Shown: positions 1-9,321, counted from the stretch's first letter. The stretch is DNA of 46,524 bases from Erysipelotrichaceae bacterium (GCA_021201315.1 JAJQFG010000052.1:1-46524), one strand, 5' to 3'. Made by a program: numbers and translations. Notes: generated by a model not told the origin, from the sequence alone.

Positions 1-87
1 TATAAATATGATCATTATGCGTCAAGTGAATCAGATGGTCTAGCATATAAAAAATTTTCCAAAACAATAGTGTTACACTTATATTGA
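1..87 (+). CDS. 3' end of an unidentified upstream gene (partial)
   Basis: One frame is open from base 1 to a TGA at 85-87 (28 codons, ending GLAYKKFSKTIVLHLY). The stop lies just before the Shine-Dalgarno sequence of the next gene, as is usual for adjacent genes in an operon. The start is outside the window, and the fragment is too short to assign a family. It could also be chance, since 28 open codons in AT-rich DNA is weak evidence. Confidence 0.4.
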   Translation, partial: YKYDHYASSESDGLAYKKFSKTIVLHLY

Positions 88-97
88 GGTGAGAGTG

Positions 98-2212
98 ATG
101 AAAAGACATTGTCGAGTTATATTTTCAATTCTATTTGTTATGATTATGATGTTTTTTGGATATACCAATGTTCAAGCTCAAGAAGAACATAACTATGAAG
201 AAGAAATCATCGATGAGGCGACATGTACAACTGAAGGGACTATTCAATATACTTGTACTACTTGTGGTGATACATACACTGAAACAATTGCACCTACAGG
301 TCATATATCTACAACTGTTGATGTTATCCCTGCTACAACTTCATCTAATGGCTATACTGCTGGTGAAAAATGTTCAGCTTGCGGTGAAATCCTAAGTGGT
401 TGTGAAACGATTTATAAAATTGATTCAGTCACATTATCATCTACGTCTTACACCTATGATGGTACTGCTAAAAAGCCAAGTGTTCAGGTTTTAGATAGTC
501 TAGGTAATATTATCTCTAGTAGTTATTATACTGTCACTTATGATAATAATATCAATGCTGGGACAGCTAAAGCAATCGTAACATTCAAAGACAATTATAG
601 TGGCACACTTACCAAAACTTTTACCATCAATACCAAAAGTATTTCTAAGTTTACAGCCACATTAAGTAAAACTTCTTACACTTATACAGGCAGTTCCATT
701 AAACCAACAATCACTGTCAAAGACGCAAGTGGAAACAAACTTGTCAGCGGAACAGATTTTAGTGTTTCTTATAAAAATAATATTAGTGTAGGTACAGCCA
801 CTGTAACTATCAAAGGTATTGGTAACTATACTGGTACTATTACCAAAACCTTTAAAATAACCAAAAGAAGCTTATCTAACTGTACTGTAAATCTAAGTAC
901 AACATCCTATACTTATAATGGTAGTACTAGAAAACCAACAGTAACCGTTAAAAATGGTTCCACAACCATTAGCAGTGCTAACTATACTGTTACTTATTCA
1001 AGTGGCAGAAAGAATGTTGGAACATATAAAGTAACTATCAAAGGCAAAAATAATTGTAGTGGTACAGTAACCAAAACATTCACAATCAAAGCTAAAAGTA
1101 TAGCTGATATGAGTGCTACCTTATCTTCTAGTTCTTATACTTATAATGGAAAAGTTAAAAAACCTACAGTAACTTTAAAAAATGGTTCGACAACTATTAG
1201 TAGTTCTAACTATTCTGTAAGTTATGCTAGTGGTAGAAAAAATGTTGGTAGTTATAAAATAACTATCAAAGGTAAAGGCAATTATACAGGTACCATTACA
1301 AAAACATTTAAAATCAATCCACCTAAAACATCTATAAGTTCTTTATCCAAAGGTGAATATGCTTTTAGCGTCAAATGGTCAAAGAAAACAACCCAGGTAA
1401 TAGGATATCAAATTCAATACTCTACAAGTAGTAGCTTTTCTAATGCATCGACAGTTACTATCACAAGTAATAAGACAACCTCAAAGAAAATATCAAGTCT
1501 TAAAGGTCATAAAAAATACTACGTTCGTGTTAGAACCTATAAAACAGTAAATGGTACAAAATACTATTCTAGCTGGTCTAATAGTAAGAATGTTACAACC
1601 AATCCTAATTTTGATGTATCGTCATTACAAGTTGCAGATGAAACAGATAAAATCATTGTTGTAACAGCAAGTTCAACTTCTACCTCATCAGGTACATTTA
1701 GATATTTTAAAAAGACTAATGGTACATGGAAAGAAGCCATATATACAACAGCTTATTTGGGACAAAATGGTATCAACAAAACTAAAGAAGGTGACAGGAA
1801 AACACCTACTGGACTTTATCATTTCTCTAAACTTATGGGTATAGCATCAAATCCAGGTACACAAATGTCTTATACTAAGATAAATAAATATATGTATTGG
1901 TGTGGCAATAAAAAATATTACAATCAATTCATCGATGAAAGTAAACAAACACATAATTGTAACCACAGTAATGATGAACATCTTATTGATTATACAACAG
2001 AATATCAATATGTAGCAGCTCTTGATTATAATTCATCATGTACATATGGTAAGGGTTCAGCTATATTCCTCCATTGTACAGGTAATACCAAATATACTGG
2101 AGGATGCGTTGCAATATCTAAGAGTTATATGAAACAAATGATGTGTGAAATAGATGAAGATACAGTCATTATTATTGATTTAAATTCTAATATTAAAAGT
2201 AGTAAGTATTAA
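98..2212 (+). CDS. Secreted L,D-transpeptidase (YkuD) with MBG-type repeats and FN3 domain
   Basis: Seen: a signal peptide (cleavage likely after VQA, residue 27), a short segment with paired CxxC motifs (residues about 40-105), four tandem repeats of about 75 residues built on SYTYxG...KPTVTVKNG...NYTGTITKTFKI (about 105-407), a fibronectin type III domain (about 409-500), and a C-terminal YkuD-type domain. The last carries FLHC around His659 and YTGGCVAIS with the presumed catalytic Cys670. Family knowledge: YkuD enzymes make 3-3 peptidoglycan crosslinks or anchor proteins to the wall. Inference: the repeats hold the enzyme in or across the wall. The ATG at 98 is chosen because the in-frame GTG at 89 lies inside the AGGTGA ribosome site. 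No LPxTG sorting signal is visible. A terminator follows directly. Confidence 0.85.
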   Translation: MKRHCRVIFSILFVMIMMFFGYTNVQAQEEHNYEEEIIDEATCTTEGTIQYTCTTCGDTYTETIAPTGHISTTVDVIPATTSSNGYTAGEKCSACGEILSGCETIYKIDSVTLSSTSYTYDGTAKKPSVQVLDSLGNIISSSYYTVTYDNNINAGTAKAIVTFKDNYSGTLTKTFTINTKSISKFTATLSKTSYTYTGSSIKPTITVKDASGNKLVSGTDFSVSYKNNISVGTATVTIKGIGNYTGTITKTFKITKRSLSNCTVNLSTTSYTYNGSTRKPTVTVKNGSTTISSANYTVTYSSGRKNVGTYKVTIKGKNNCSGTVTKTFTIKAKSIADMSATLSSSSYTYNGKVKKPTVTLKNGSTTISSSNYSVSYASGRKNVGSYKITIKGKGNYTGTITKTFKINPPKTSISSLSKGEYAFSVKWSKKTTQVIGYQIQYSTSSSFSNASTVTITSNKTTSKKISSLKGHKKYYVRVRTYKTVNGTKYYSSWSNSKNVTTNPNFDVSSLQVADETDKIIVVTASSTSTSSGTFRYFKKTNGTWKEAIYTTAYLGQNGINKTKEGDRKTPTGLYHFSKLMGIASNPGTQMSYTKINKYMYWCGNKKYYNQFIDESKQTHNCNHSNDEHLIDYTTEYQYVAALDYNSSCTYGKGSAIFLHCTGNTKYTGGCVAISKSYMKQMMCEIDEDTVIIIDLNSNIKSSKY

Positions 2213-2236
2213 TGAGGTAGGTTTCTACCTCATTTT
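2213..2236 (+). terminator. Intrinsic terminator after the L,D-transpeptidase gene
   Basis: A perfect 8-bp stem (TGAGGTAG/CTACCTCA) with loop GTTT starts right after the stop codon and is followed by TTTT. Confidence 0.85.
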
Positions 2237-2326
2237 AAAATATTGAAGAAATTGATATTTTTTTCAAAAAAACTAAATCTTTTTTAAATCTTAACTTGTC
2301 TATTTAGTGAAAAGGAGAAATTTAAA

Positions 2327-4150
2327 ATGAAAAAAATATTAAAAGTATTATTAAGTTTATTAATGGCATTTGGAATATTCACAACTATGCCAACCAATGT
2401 TTATGCTGCCACTTCATTAACCTTAGAGGATGGCACAAAAGTCTCTGGTGACAAAATCACTGTTACGGCCAATGAAACGTATAGTTATGCCTATGAAGTA
2501 TTAAATCTTGTGAATAAAGAAAGAAAAGCTGCTGGATTATCAACTTTAACAATGGATAAAAGCTTATTAACATCCGCAATGACACGCGCTAAAGAAACAT
2601 CAATCTATTTCTCACATACACGTCCTACAGGAGTTAAGTATTATACAGCTATTAGTAAGAATGGCTCCTCAGCTGAAAATATTGCAGCTGGTGATACTTC
2701 AGCTAGTGCTGTTGTTACAAGCTGGATGAATTCATCAGATCACAAAGCCAATATTTTATCTTCTAAATATCAATCAATAGGTATTGGGTGTGTTTATGTA
2801 AATGGGACTTATTATTGGACACAGTTATTTTCATCAAGTAGTGCTACAAAAGTCACTCAACCAAGCAACCAAACAACACACACATCTATATTATTCTCAT
2901 CTAGTACAATTCAACCAACATTATCATTTACAAGTTCAATAACTAAAAACAAAACCACTACAGTATCTTTTACTTTTAATAACAGTTATAAAAAAACAAC
3001 TATTGATAATCAATACTTAAAATTCACTAGTTCTAATACTTCTGTTGCGACTATTAATAGTTCAGGTGTGATTACTGGAAAAAAAGCTGGAACTGCTACT
3101 ATTACAGTAACACCTAAAGAAGGTACGGGTTATAAACTTACAAAGAAAATAACAGTTACTTCTTCTAAAACAACTTCTATATCGAATATGACTGCTACAT
3201 TATCAAAATCATCCTATACTTATGATGGAACAGCTAAAAAACCAACTGTAACATTAAAAAATGGTAATACAACATTGAAAAGTGGAACGGATTATTCTGT
3301 ATCATATAGTAATAACACAAATGCTGGAACAGCCACTGTTAAAATAATAGGCAAAGGTAATTATACTGATACTATTACTAAAACATTTACAATCAACAAA
3401 GCATCATATAATCCAACTATCAAATCATATACTGGTACTTATGATGGTAAATCGCATACTATAACTATATCTAACATTAAAAGTGGTTCTACAATCAAAT
3501 ACAAAACAAGCTCTAGTGCTTCCTATACATCTTCCAAACCAACACGAACAAGCATAGGAACCACAACAGTCTATTATCAAATCGCCAATCCTAATTATAA
3601 AACAATAACAGGAACCTCTAAAATCATCATCAACGCTAAAACTCAAAATATCTCAAACTATACAATCACATTATCTCAAACAAAATATACTTATACAGCT
3701 AAAGCTATTAAACCTACATTAACACTTAAAAACGGTAATACTACTATATCTAGTTCTAACTATACAGTCACTTATAGTAACAATACGAAAGTAGGAATTG
3801 CAACTATTACACTTAAAGGCAAAGGAAACTACACAGGTAGTGTTTCTACAACTTTTACAATTATACCTGTTAAAACTTCTTTATTATCATTAACAGCTAA
3901 ATCAAATGGTTTTACTGCAAAAGTATCGCAAAAAGCAGAAATATCTAGATATGAAGTACAATATGCTTTATCTTCTAAATTCTACAATTCTAAATCAGTA
4001 CAAGTGAATGGTAATAAAAATACCAATATTGATGTATCAGACTTATCATCTAATAAAACCTATTATGTAAGAACACGTACATTCCAATCAGTCAATGGTA
4101 AAAGATATTATTCCGATTGGTCTAATGTTAAAAGTATTAAAACACAATAA
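2327..4150 (+). CDS. Secreted CAP/SCP-domain protein with Big_2, MBG-type and FN3 domains
   Basis: Seen: a signal peptide (cleavage near VYA, residue 27), then a CAP/SCP (PR-1-like) domain at about 55-170. It contains LNLVNKERKAAGL, FSHTRPTG, AENIAAG and SWMNSSDHKANIL, which are hallmarks of the bacterial CAP family. It is followed by a Big_2-like Ig domain (about 195-285, SSNTSVATINSSGVITGKKAGTA), three MBG/YDG-like repeats (about 287-515) and a C-terminal FN3 domain. Family knowledge: bacterial CAP proteins are secreted, and their molecular activity is mostly unknown. Inference: with the preceding gene it forms a pair of surface proteins sharing repeats and the FN3 tail. Start supported by AAAGGAGAAA upstream. 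No sorting signal or membrane anchor is visible. Confidence 0.85.
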   Translation: MKKILKVLLSLLMAFGIFTTMPTNVYAATSLTLEDGTKVSGDKITVTANETYSYAYEVLNLVNKERKAAGLSTLTMDKSLLTSAMTRAKETSIYFSHTRPTGVKYYTAISKNGSSAENIAAGDTSASAVVTSWMNSSDHKANILSSKYQSIGIGCVYVNGTYYWTQLFSSSSATKVTQPSNQTTHTSILFSSSTIQPTLSFTSSITKNKTTTVSFTFNNSYKKTTIDNQYLKFTSSNTSVATINSSGVITGKKAGTATITVTPKEGTGYKLTKKITVTSSKTTSISNMTATLSKSSYTYDGTAKKPTVTLKNGNTTLKSGTDYSVSYSNNTNAGTATVKIIGKGNYTDTITKTFTINKASYNPTIKSYTGTYDGKSHTITISNIKSGSTIKYKTSSSASYTSSKPTRTSIGTTTVYYQIANPNYKTITGTSKIIINAKTQNISNYTITLSQTKYTYTAKAIKPTLTLKNGNTTISSSNYTVTYSNNTKVGIATITLKGKGNYTGSVSTTFTIIPVKTSLLSLTAKSNGFTAKVSQKAEISRYEVQYALSSKFYNSKSVQVNGNKNTNIDVSDLSSNKTYYVRTRTFQSVNGKRYYSDWSNVKSIKTQ

Positions 4151-4170
4151 AAGAGCAGTTGCTCTTTTTT
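4151..4170 (+). terminator. Intrinsic terminator after the CAP protein gene
   Basis: AAGAGC/GCTCTT stem with loop AGTT directly after the stop codon, then a run of T. Confidence 0.8.
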
Positions 4171-4215
4171 GCGTAAATTGTCATTTTATGGATATACTTG
4201 ATATAAGGTGATATT

Positions 4216-5247
4216 ATGAACATTCATTTAGCTAAAAATATCATTATCTATAGTATATGTTTATTACTTATTTATTATGTTTATATGTTATTTCATATAG
4301 GGGATATTTTAGCTTATATATTTAAACTTGTTTTACCAATTATCATAGCTATATTTATTCATTTCTTATTAGAACCAATCATTAACTATTTTTCTATAAA
4401 TATTAAACGTCAAATAGTCGTTATATACTTATATCTTACTTTTGGAGTATTAGCGCTTATCATTGCTTATTTTATTTTACCTAATATTATGGATCAATGT
4501 ATGATATGTTATGAAATATTTTCGTCCCATTATAATGATATTCATCCTATTATTAGAAGTATTTATAGTTTCTTAGACAAATATCAATTAATAGACTATT
4601 TAATGAATATTATCAGCAATGTTAGTCAATCTGTTATCTATTGGATAAGTAATATTGCTTTATCATTAGGTATATCTTTTTATTTATCCTATGATAATAT
4701 GCATCTTATTGAATCACTTGTTTTTCATATTCCTTTTTCTAAACAAAGCCTTTATATGCAGGCATTAAAGAGAATTAAACTTGTCACTTATCGATTTATG
4801 AAATCAATGTTATTGGATTTTATATGTTTTTATCTATTATGTTTGATTCCTTTTTATTTTATCGATCAACAAATGTTTTATATCATTGCTTTCTTTTTAG
4901 CTGTAACAAATCTCATTCCTTATATTGGACCATATATTGGTGGATTACCTATTATTATTTATGAATACTTTATGGATATGAATTTAGGTTATACTTCGTT
5001 TATTGCTATCGTTGTTTTACAATATTTAGAATCTTCGTATCTTCAACCTTATTTATTTTCTAAATATGTGCGTATTCATCCTATTATATTATTTATAGGA
5101 TTAGCTTTATTTGGCGATTTATGTGGTATTATTGGTATGGTTTTCTCACCGTTATTTTTATCATATATGATGATTATTTATGATTTGTGTCAACAATTAA
5201 GACTTCATGATAAAGTCAAAAGCATTGTTTTTCATCAACATACATAA
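4216..5247 (+). CDS. AI-2E family (PF01594-type) integral membrane permease
   Basis: Seen: 343 residues, mostly hydrophobic, with seven or eight likely membrane segments and the family signature NLIPYIGPYIGGLP at about 235-250. The family's typical length is 330-380 residues. Family knowledge: AI-2E proteins are a broad permease family. Only a few have been linked to autoinducer export and others to Na+/H+ antiport or other solutes, so the substrate cannot be read from the sequence. RBS AAGGTGAT lies 6 bases before the ATG. The next gene starts 19 bases later, so the two membrane proteins are probably co-transcribed. Confidence 0.8.
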   Translation: MNIHLAKNIIIYSICLLLIYYVYMLFHIGDILAYIFKLVLPIIIAIFIHFLLEPIINYFSINIKRQIVVIYLYLTFGVLALIIAYFILPNIMDQCMICYEIFSSHYNDIHPIIRSIYSFLDKYQLIDYLMNIISNVSQSVIYWISNIALSLGISFYLSYDNMHLIESLVFHIPFSKQSLYMQALKRIKLVTYRFMKSMLLDFICFYLLCLIPFYFIDQQMFYIIAFFLAVTNLIPYIGPYIGGLPIIIYEYFMDMNLGYTSFIAIVVLQYLESSYLQPYLFSKYVRIHPIILFIGLALFGDLCGIIGMVFSPLFLSYMMIIYDLCQQLRLHDKVKSIVFHQHT

Positions 5248-5266
5248 TATGAAATAGGTGATTATA

Positions 5267-6184
5267 GTGGATATATTATCAGGATTATCTTTATTTTTGT
5301 ATGGGATGCATCTAATGAGTGAATCATTAGAAAATTGTATGAATGATACTATGAAACATATACTTCTATCTTTTAATAATCAATATTTATCTATTGTTTT
5401 AGGTATTATTTTAACAGCTATTATACAAAGTTCTTCAGCTATGACTATTATGCTTATATCTTGTCTTAATAGTCATCTTATTTCATTAGAAAGTGCGATA
5501 TGGATATTAATGGGAGCCAATATAGGAACAACGATTACTGGACAGATTTTGACATTGGATATTGGCATAATAGCACCATTATTGGCTATAGTTGGTGTTA
5601 TTTTAGTATTGACTAGATATCAAACAGTTGGAGAAGTTTTATTGGGATTAGGATTATTATTTATTGGATTAGATTTTTTACAAATAGGATTAGGTAATAT
5701 AAATATTGATATATTTTTTAAAGTCAATCATCCGTTTATAATGGTTGTATATGGTTTTATATTAACAACGATTATTCAAAGTTCCAGTGCATCTATAGGT
5801 ATTTTACAATCATTGGTAATCAAGAATATCATTCCTTTTTCTAAAGCAGTTTATATGATATTTGGCTTTAACATTGGTAGTACCATGACAGGAATATTGA
5901 CTTCAATCATAAGTAATAATGATGCTAAAAGATTAGCACTGTTTCATTTATTGATGAATACGATTGGTACTGCTGTATTTTATTTACTATGTACTTATAC
6001 ATCATTTGTCTCATTCTTTAAAACAATAGTATCTTCGCCACTTCAACAAGTGGCATGTATGCATACACTTTTTAACGTGATAACAACACTTTTCATATTG
6101 TTGATTGACAAGTATCTCATTAAAATTGTATATCTTATATTCCCTGAGCAATATGTTATAGCAAACCCACAAGAGGATTGCTAG
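5267..6184 (+). CDS. Na/phosphate cotransporter family (PF02690) membrane protein
   Basis: Seen: about 305 residues in two homologous halves, each with the glutamine-serine-rich signature of Na/Pi cotransporters: TAIIQSSSAMTIMLI near residue 50 and TTIIQSSSASIGIL near 170. Each is followed by a glycine/asparagine motif (GANIGTTITG, GFNIGSTMTG). This inverted-repeat layout is typical of NptA/YjbB proteins. The C-terminal PhoU-like domain found in longer relatives is missing, so this is a membrane-core-only version. The GTG at 5267 is preferred because the upstream in-frame GTG at 5258 lies inside the AGGTGA ribosome site. Role inferred: phosphate or other anion movement, possibly export. Confidence 0.8.
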   Translation: MDILSGLSLFLYGMHLMSESLENCMNDTMKHILLSFNNQYLSIVLGIILTAIIQSSSAMTIMLISCLNSHLISLESAIWILMGANIGTTITGQILTLDIGIIAPLLAIVGVILVLTRYQTVGEVLLGLGLLFIGLDFLQIGLGNINIDIFFKVNHPFIMVVYGFILTTIIQSSSASIGILQSLVIKNIIPFSKAVYMIFGFNIGSTMTGILTSIISNNDAKRLALFHLLMNTIGTAVFYLLCTYTSFVSFFKTIVSSPLQQVACMHTLFNVITTLFILLIDKYLIKIVYLIFPEQYVIANPQEDC

Positions 6185-6212
6185 AATTTTTGTTTTGAAA
6201 ATGCATATTTTA

Positions 6213-6241
6213 TTGTCAATTGCCTAAAAATGAGCTATAAT
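6213..6241 (+). promoter_or_regulatory. Promoter of rny
   Basis: TTGTCA (6213-6218), 17-base spacer, TATAAT (6236-6241); predicted start near 6248. A small GTGC/GCAC hairpin lies at the start of the leader. Confidence 0.75.
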
Positions 6242-6299
6242 ACCCATGTGCGTATTTGCACGGTTTAAATGATATCATAGGAATTATAGGAGGAATAAT

Positions 6300-7847
6300 A
6301 TGACACCATTCACTATTTTAACCTATGTTCTAGCCGTCGCTTTTGGTATTTTAATCTACTTTATTTTAACAAAGTTAAAAATTTCTAAAGCAAACGGAGA
6401 TGCTTCAAAAATTATTGAAGAGACAAATGCCAAAGCTGACAATATAGTAAAAGAGGCGATGCTTGATGCTAAAACCCAAGCTTATGAATATAAGCTTGAT
6501 GCTGAAAAAGAAATCAAGAAACAACGCTTAGAAGTTACTAAGATGGAAAATAAGCTATTGCAAAGAGAACAAAACATTGATCGTAGAGATATTGCTTTAC
6601 AAGGAAAAGAAAATGTTTTGGAAGACAAGACAAAGCAATTGGATAAGAAGAGTAAAGAACTAGGTAAATTGGAGGCACAACTCAAAGAAAAAATTGATTC
6701 ACAAATTGGTGAATTAGAAAAAATTGCAGCGATGAGTGCCAACGAAGCAAAAGAAGAATTATTTAAACAAGTTGAACAAAAAATCTCTAAAGAAATGACT
6801 GCTTATATTAAGGAACAGGAAGAAGAAGCTAAAGCTAAAGCTTCCATGATTGCTAAAGATATTATAGCAGATGCGATTAGTCGTTATTCACAGGAAGAAA
6901 CTATTGAAAGAACAGTTAATGTAGTAGCATTACCTAGTGAAGAAGTGAAAGGTAGAATTATTGGTAGAGAAGGACGTAATATTAAGGCTATTGAAAATGC
7001 TACAGGGGTAGAACTTATTATTGATGATACACCAGAAGCAATTACAATTTCATGCTTTGATCCAATAAGAAGAGAAGTAGCTAGATTATCTTTAGAAACA
7101 TTAATTAGAGATGGAAGAATTCAACCAGGACGTATTGAAGATGTTGTTAGTCGTACAAAAAAAGAATTGAACGAAACAATTTATAAAGCTGGTGAAGATG
7201 CTATTTTTGAATTAGGTATTTCAAGAATGAATAAAGAATTGATTAGTATGATTGGTAAATTGAAATATCGTACCAGCTATGGACAGAATGCCTTACAGCA
7301 TTCCAAAGAAGTGGCACATTTTGCTGGAATGATGGCAGCTGAACTTGGATTGAATCAACAGTTAGCGCGTCGTGCAGGTTTACTTCACGATATTGGTAAA
7401 GCTGTGGATCATGAAATGGAAGGTAGCCACGTTGAATTAGGTGCGAAATTTGCTAAAAAATATGGAGAAAATGCAACAGTTGTTAATGCCATTGAATCAC
7501 ATCATGGCGATGTACAACCTACTAGCATTATATCTATTTTAGTTGCAGCTGCAGATACATTATCAGCTGCTAGACCAGGTAGTCGAAGTGAAACAATTGA
7601 GAATTATATTCAAAGATTAGAAAAACTTGAAGAAATATCTAAAGGTTTTGATGGTGTTGATAAGGTTTATGCGATTCAAGCAGGCCGCGAAATTCGTGTT
7701 ATTGTGAAACCAGACAAGGTAGATGATCTTACAAGTCATAAACTTGCAAGAGATATCAAAGATAAGATTGAAAATGAATTAACTTATCCAGGACATATTA
7801 AAGTTACTGTGATTCGTGAAATTCGTGCTAATGAAATTGCTAAATAA
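6300..7847 (+). CDS. rny: Ribonuclease Y
   Basis: Seen: one N-terminal membrane segment (residues about 5-25), a long charged coiled coil (about 30-200), a KH domain with [15 protein letters not shown] (about 218-232), and an HD domain with [21 protein letters not shown]. The 515-residue length matches RNase Y. Family knowledge: RNase Y is the membrane-anchored endoribonuclease that starts decay and processing of many mRNAs in Firmicutes, and the HD residues bind the catalytic metal. Its neighbours ymdB, spoVS, miaB and a ricA-like gene are in the same order as in Bacillus, which supports the call. RBS AGGAGGA is present, with a strong promoter just upstream. A short terminator separates it from ymdB. 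Confidence 0.96.
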   Translation: MTPFTILTYVLAVAFGILIYFILTKLKISKANGDASKIIEETNAKADNIVKEAMLDAKTQAYEYKLDAEKEIKKQRLEVTKMENKLLQREQNIDRRDIALQGKENVLEDKTKQLDKKSKELGKLEAQLKEKIDSQIGELEKIAAMSANEAKEELFKQVEQKISKEMTAYIKEQEEEAKAKASMIAKDIIADAISRYSQEETIERTVNVVALPSEEVKGRIIGREGRNIKAIENATGVELIIDDTPEAITISCFDPIRREVARLSLETLIRDGRIQPGRIEDVVSRTKKELNETIYKAGEDAIFELGISRMNKELISMIGKLKYRTSYGQNALQHSKEVAHFAGMMAAELGLNQQLARRAGLLHDIGKAVDHEMEGSHVELGAKFAKKYGENATVVNAIESHHGDVQPTSIISILVAAADTLSAARPGSRSETIENYIQRLEKLEEISKGFDGVDKVYAIQAGREIRVIVKPDKVDDLTSHKLARDIKDKIENELTYPGHIKVTVIREIRANEIAK

Positions 7848-7872
7848 AGATAGGTTTAACCTATCTTTTTTT
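7847..7872 (+). terminator. Intrinsic terminator between rny and ymdB
   Basis: AAGATAGG/CCTATCTT stem with a TTTAA-type loop, then seven T. It lies only about 15 bases before the ymdB ATG, so some readthrough is likely needed for ymdB expression. Confidence 0.75.
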
Positions 7873-7886
7873 AAAAGGGAGGATCT

Positions 7887-8666
7887 ATGAATATACTATT
7901 TATTGGAGATGTTTTTGGTAATATTGGAAGAAATATGATAGAAGAGTATTTACCAAAGTTAAGAAATAAATATGATATTGATATCGTTATTGCTAATGTT
8001 GAAAATGCAACACATGGTAAAGGACTTATAAAGAAACATTATGATTTTTTCTTGTTTCAAGGTATTTCATTAATGACTATGGGTAATCATACTTTTTCTA
8101 AAAAAGAATTATTAGATTATATAGATGAAGCTGATCGTTTAATTGTGCCTTATAATCAACCTAAAGCTTTACCAGGTGTTGGTTCTCGAATTATTGAGAT
8201 TAAAGGTAAAAAAATAAGAGTGACTAATTTATTAGGTTTAACTTTTATGGATGGAAAATCACAGAATCCTTTTGAAGCTATTGATGAGTTGTTAATAGAG
8301 GATGATAGTGATATTCATATTGTTGATTTCCACGGGGAAACTACAAGTGAAAAGATAGCTTTAGGTTATTATTTGGATGGTAAAGTTTCAGCAGTTTTAG
8401 GGACACATACTCACGTAGCTACGGCTGATGAAAGAATATTAGAACATGGTACAGCTTTTCAATGTGATGTTGGTATGACAGGACCTTATGATAGTGTTAT
8501 TGGTTGTGAAAAAGAAGGTATTATTAAACGTATGCAAAATGGTTTAATGGGTCCTTTTGTGGTGGCTGATGGAGAAGGTCAATTATGCGCTACCTTGCTT
8601 TCTTTTGATAATAATCAATGTAGTCATATTCAACGTATTCTAATTGATCCTCATCATCCTTTTTAG
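7887..8666 (+). CDS. ymdB: YmdB family metallophosphodiesterase
   Basis: Seen: calcineurin-like metal-binding blocks in order: GDVFGNIGR (residues 7-15), IANVENATHGKG (about 35-46), MGNHTF (about 66-71), FHGETTSEK and LGTHTHVATAD. The C-terminal TGPYDSVIG typical of TIGR00282 is also present. The length of 259 residues fits the family (about 260-265). Family knowledge: Bacillus YmdB hydrolyses 2',3'- or 3',5'-cyclic nucleotides and affects the biofilm/motility choice; it follows rny there as well. RBS GGGAGGA lies just before the ATG. No odd features. Confidence 0.93.
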   Translation: MNILFIGDVFGNIGRNMIEEYLPKLRNKYDIDIVIANVENATHGKGLIKKHYDFFLFQGISLMTMGNHTFSKKELLDYIDEADRLIVPYNQPKALPGVGSRIIEIKGKKIRVTNLLGLTFMDGKSQNPFEAIDELLIEDDSDIHIVDFHGETTSEKIALGYYLDGKVSAVLGTHTHVATADERILEHGTAFQCDVGMTGPYDSVIGCEKEGIIKRMQNGLMGPFVVADGEGQLCATLLSFDNNQCSHIQRILIDPHHPF

Positions 8667-8680
8667 GTATAAAATGTAAT

Positions 8681-8706
8681 CCTTATCATATAGTATGATA
8701 AGGAGG
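8681..8706 (+). promoter_or_regulatory. Hairpin covering the spoVS ribosome binding site
   Basis: A perfect 10-bp inverted repeat, CCTTATCATA (8681-8690) and TATGATAAGG (8694-8703), has a 3-base loop. Its right arm contains the first bases of the Shine-Dalgarno AAGGAGG (8700-8706). Folding would hide part of the ribosome site. It has no T run, so it is not a terminator. Confidence 0.6.
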
Positions 8707-8715
8707 AAATAAATA

Positions 8716-8988
8716 ATGGAAACTATGAAAGTATCTTCTTCGTCCATTCCAAGTAAAGTGGCTGGCGCTTTAACATGCCTTTTAAGAGAGCATCAACAAG
8801 TTACTATTCAAGTCATTGGTGCTGCATCATTAAATCAAGCAATGAAAGCTATCGCAATCGCAAGAGGTTATATAGTACCAGGTGGAAACGAAATATATTG
8901 CATTCCATCATTCTATGATTTAACCATTGACCATCAAACGATTACTTCATTAAGATTAAATGTAGAAACGCATGAAAAACTCTTTTAA
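8716..8988 (+). CDS. spoVS: Stage V sporulation protein S
   Basis: Seen: 90 residues with KVSSSSIPSKVAGALT near the N-terminus and QVIGAASLNQAMKAIAIARGY in the middle, the highly conserved core of SpoVS (Alba-like fold, usual length 86-90). Family knowledge: in Bacillus it is needed for spore coat and septum events, but it is also found in non-sporulating bacteria, so its presence does not prove sporulation. It follows rny-ymdB as in Bacillus. The ribosome site AAGGAGG is partly inside a 10-bp hairpin, suggesting translational control. Confidence 0.95.
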   Translation: METMKVSSSSIPSKVAGALTCLLREHQQVTIQVIGAASLNQAMKAIAIARGYIVPGGNEIYCIPSFYDLTIDHQTITSLRLNVETHEKLF

Positions 8989-9011
8989 TTTTCTTGAAAA
9001 ATAGGTATAAT
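8983..9011 (+). promoter_or_regulatory. Probable promoter of the 81-aa protein gene
   Basis: TATAAT at 9006-9011 with a weak TTTTAA -35 (8983-8988) at 17 bases, located at the end of spoVS. The -10 match is exact; the -35 is poor. Confidence 0.45.
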
Positions 9012-9040
9012 AGAAATAGCTAAAAGGAGGAAATTTAAAA

Positions 9041-9286
9041 ATGGCTAAATGTAAATTGTTAATGCAAACAGCTCAGGTTCAAAAATTAATTGACTATTTC
9101 GATGGATATGAAGATGATAAGGTTAAATGCACATTCATCGGTAAAAAAGGAATTAAAGCAGAAGTAGAATGCGAAACTGAAATGTCTCCTGAAGATGCAG
9201 CAGCTTACTGCAAAGGATTATTCAAAAAGACTAAAGAAGGATCATATTTATACTTCTCAATCCAACCTGACGGATTCTTTGGATAA
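9041..9286 (+). CDS. Small cytosolic protein of unknown function
   Basis: I do not recognise this 81-residue protein. It starts MAKCKLLMQTAQVQKLIDYF and has an alternating alpha/beta look, with three cysteines (one in AYCKGLF), many charged residues, and no signal peptide or membrane segment. It has its own strong ribosome site (AAAAGGAGG), a TATAAT box upstream and a perfect terminator downstream, so it is very probably a real, well-expressed single-gene unit. Its place between spoVS and miaB gives no clear functional hint. Codon use matches the neighbours, so transfer is not suggested. Confidence 0.8.
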   Translation: MAKCKLLMQTAQVQKLIDYFDGYEDDKVKCTFIGKKGIKAEVECETEMSPEDAAAYCKGLFKKTKEGSYLYFSIQPDGFFG

Positions 9287-9294
9287 AAATCTTA

Positions 9295-9321
9295 AAATAA
9301 GGACTTTGTCCTTATTTTTTT
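9295..9321 (+). terminator. Intrinsic terminator after the 81-aa protein gene
   Basis: Perfect 10-bp stem AAATAAGGAC/GTCCTTATTT with loop TTT, then a T tract. Confidence 0.88.

Noticed and set aside
89-97. GTG at 89 as the start of the L,D-transpeptidase gene
   Set aside because: It lies inside the AGGTGA ribosome site; the ATG at 98 is correctly spaced and starts the signal peptide.
3425-3646. 73-codon open frame on the minus strand inside the CAP protein gene
   Set aside because: It mirrors the Ser/Thr-rich repeat coding sequence, has no ribosome site and no family resemblance.
8716-8988. spoVS as proof that the organism forms spores
   Set aside because: SpoVS homologues occur in non-sporulating bacteria; no other sporulation gene is in the window.
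9041-9286. 81-aa protein as a ribosomal or cold-shock protein
   Set aside because: No matching motif could be found, so it is left as unknown.
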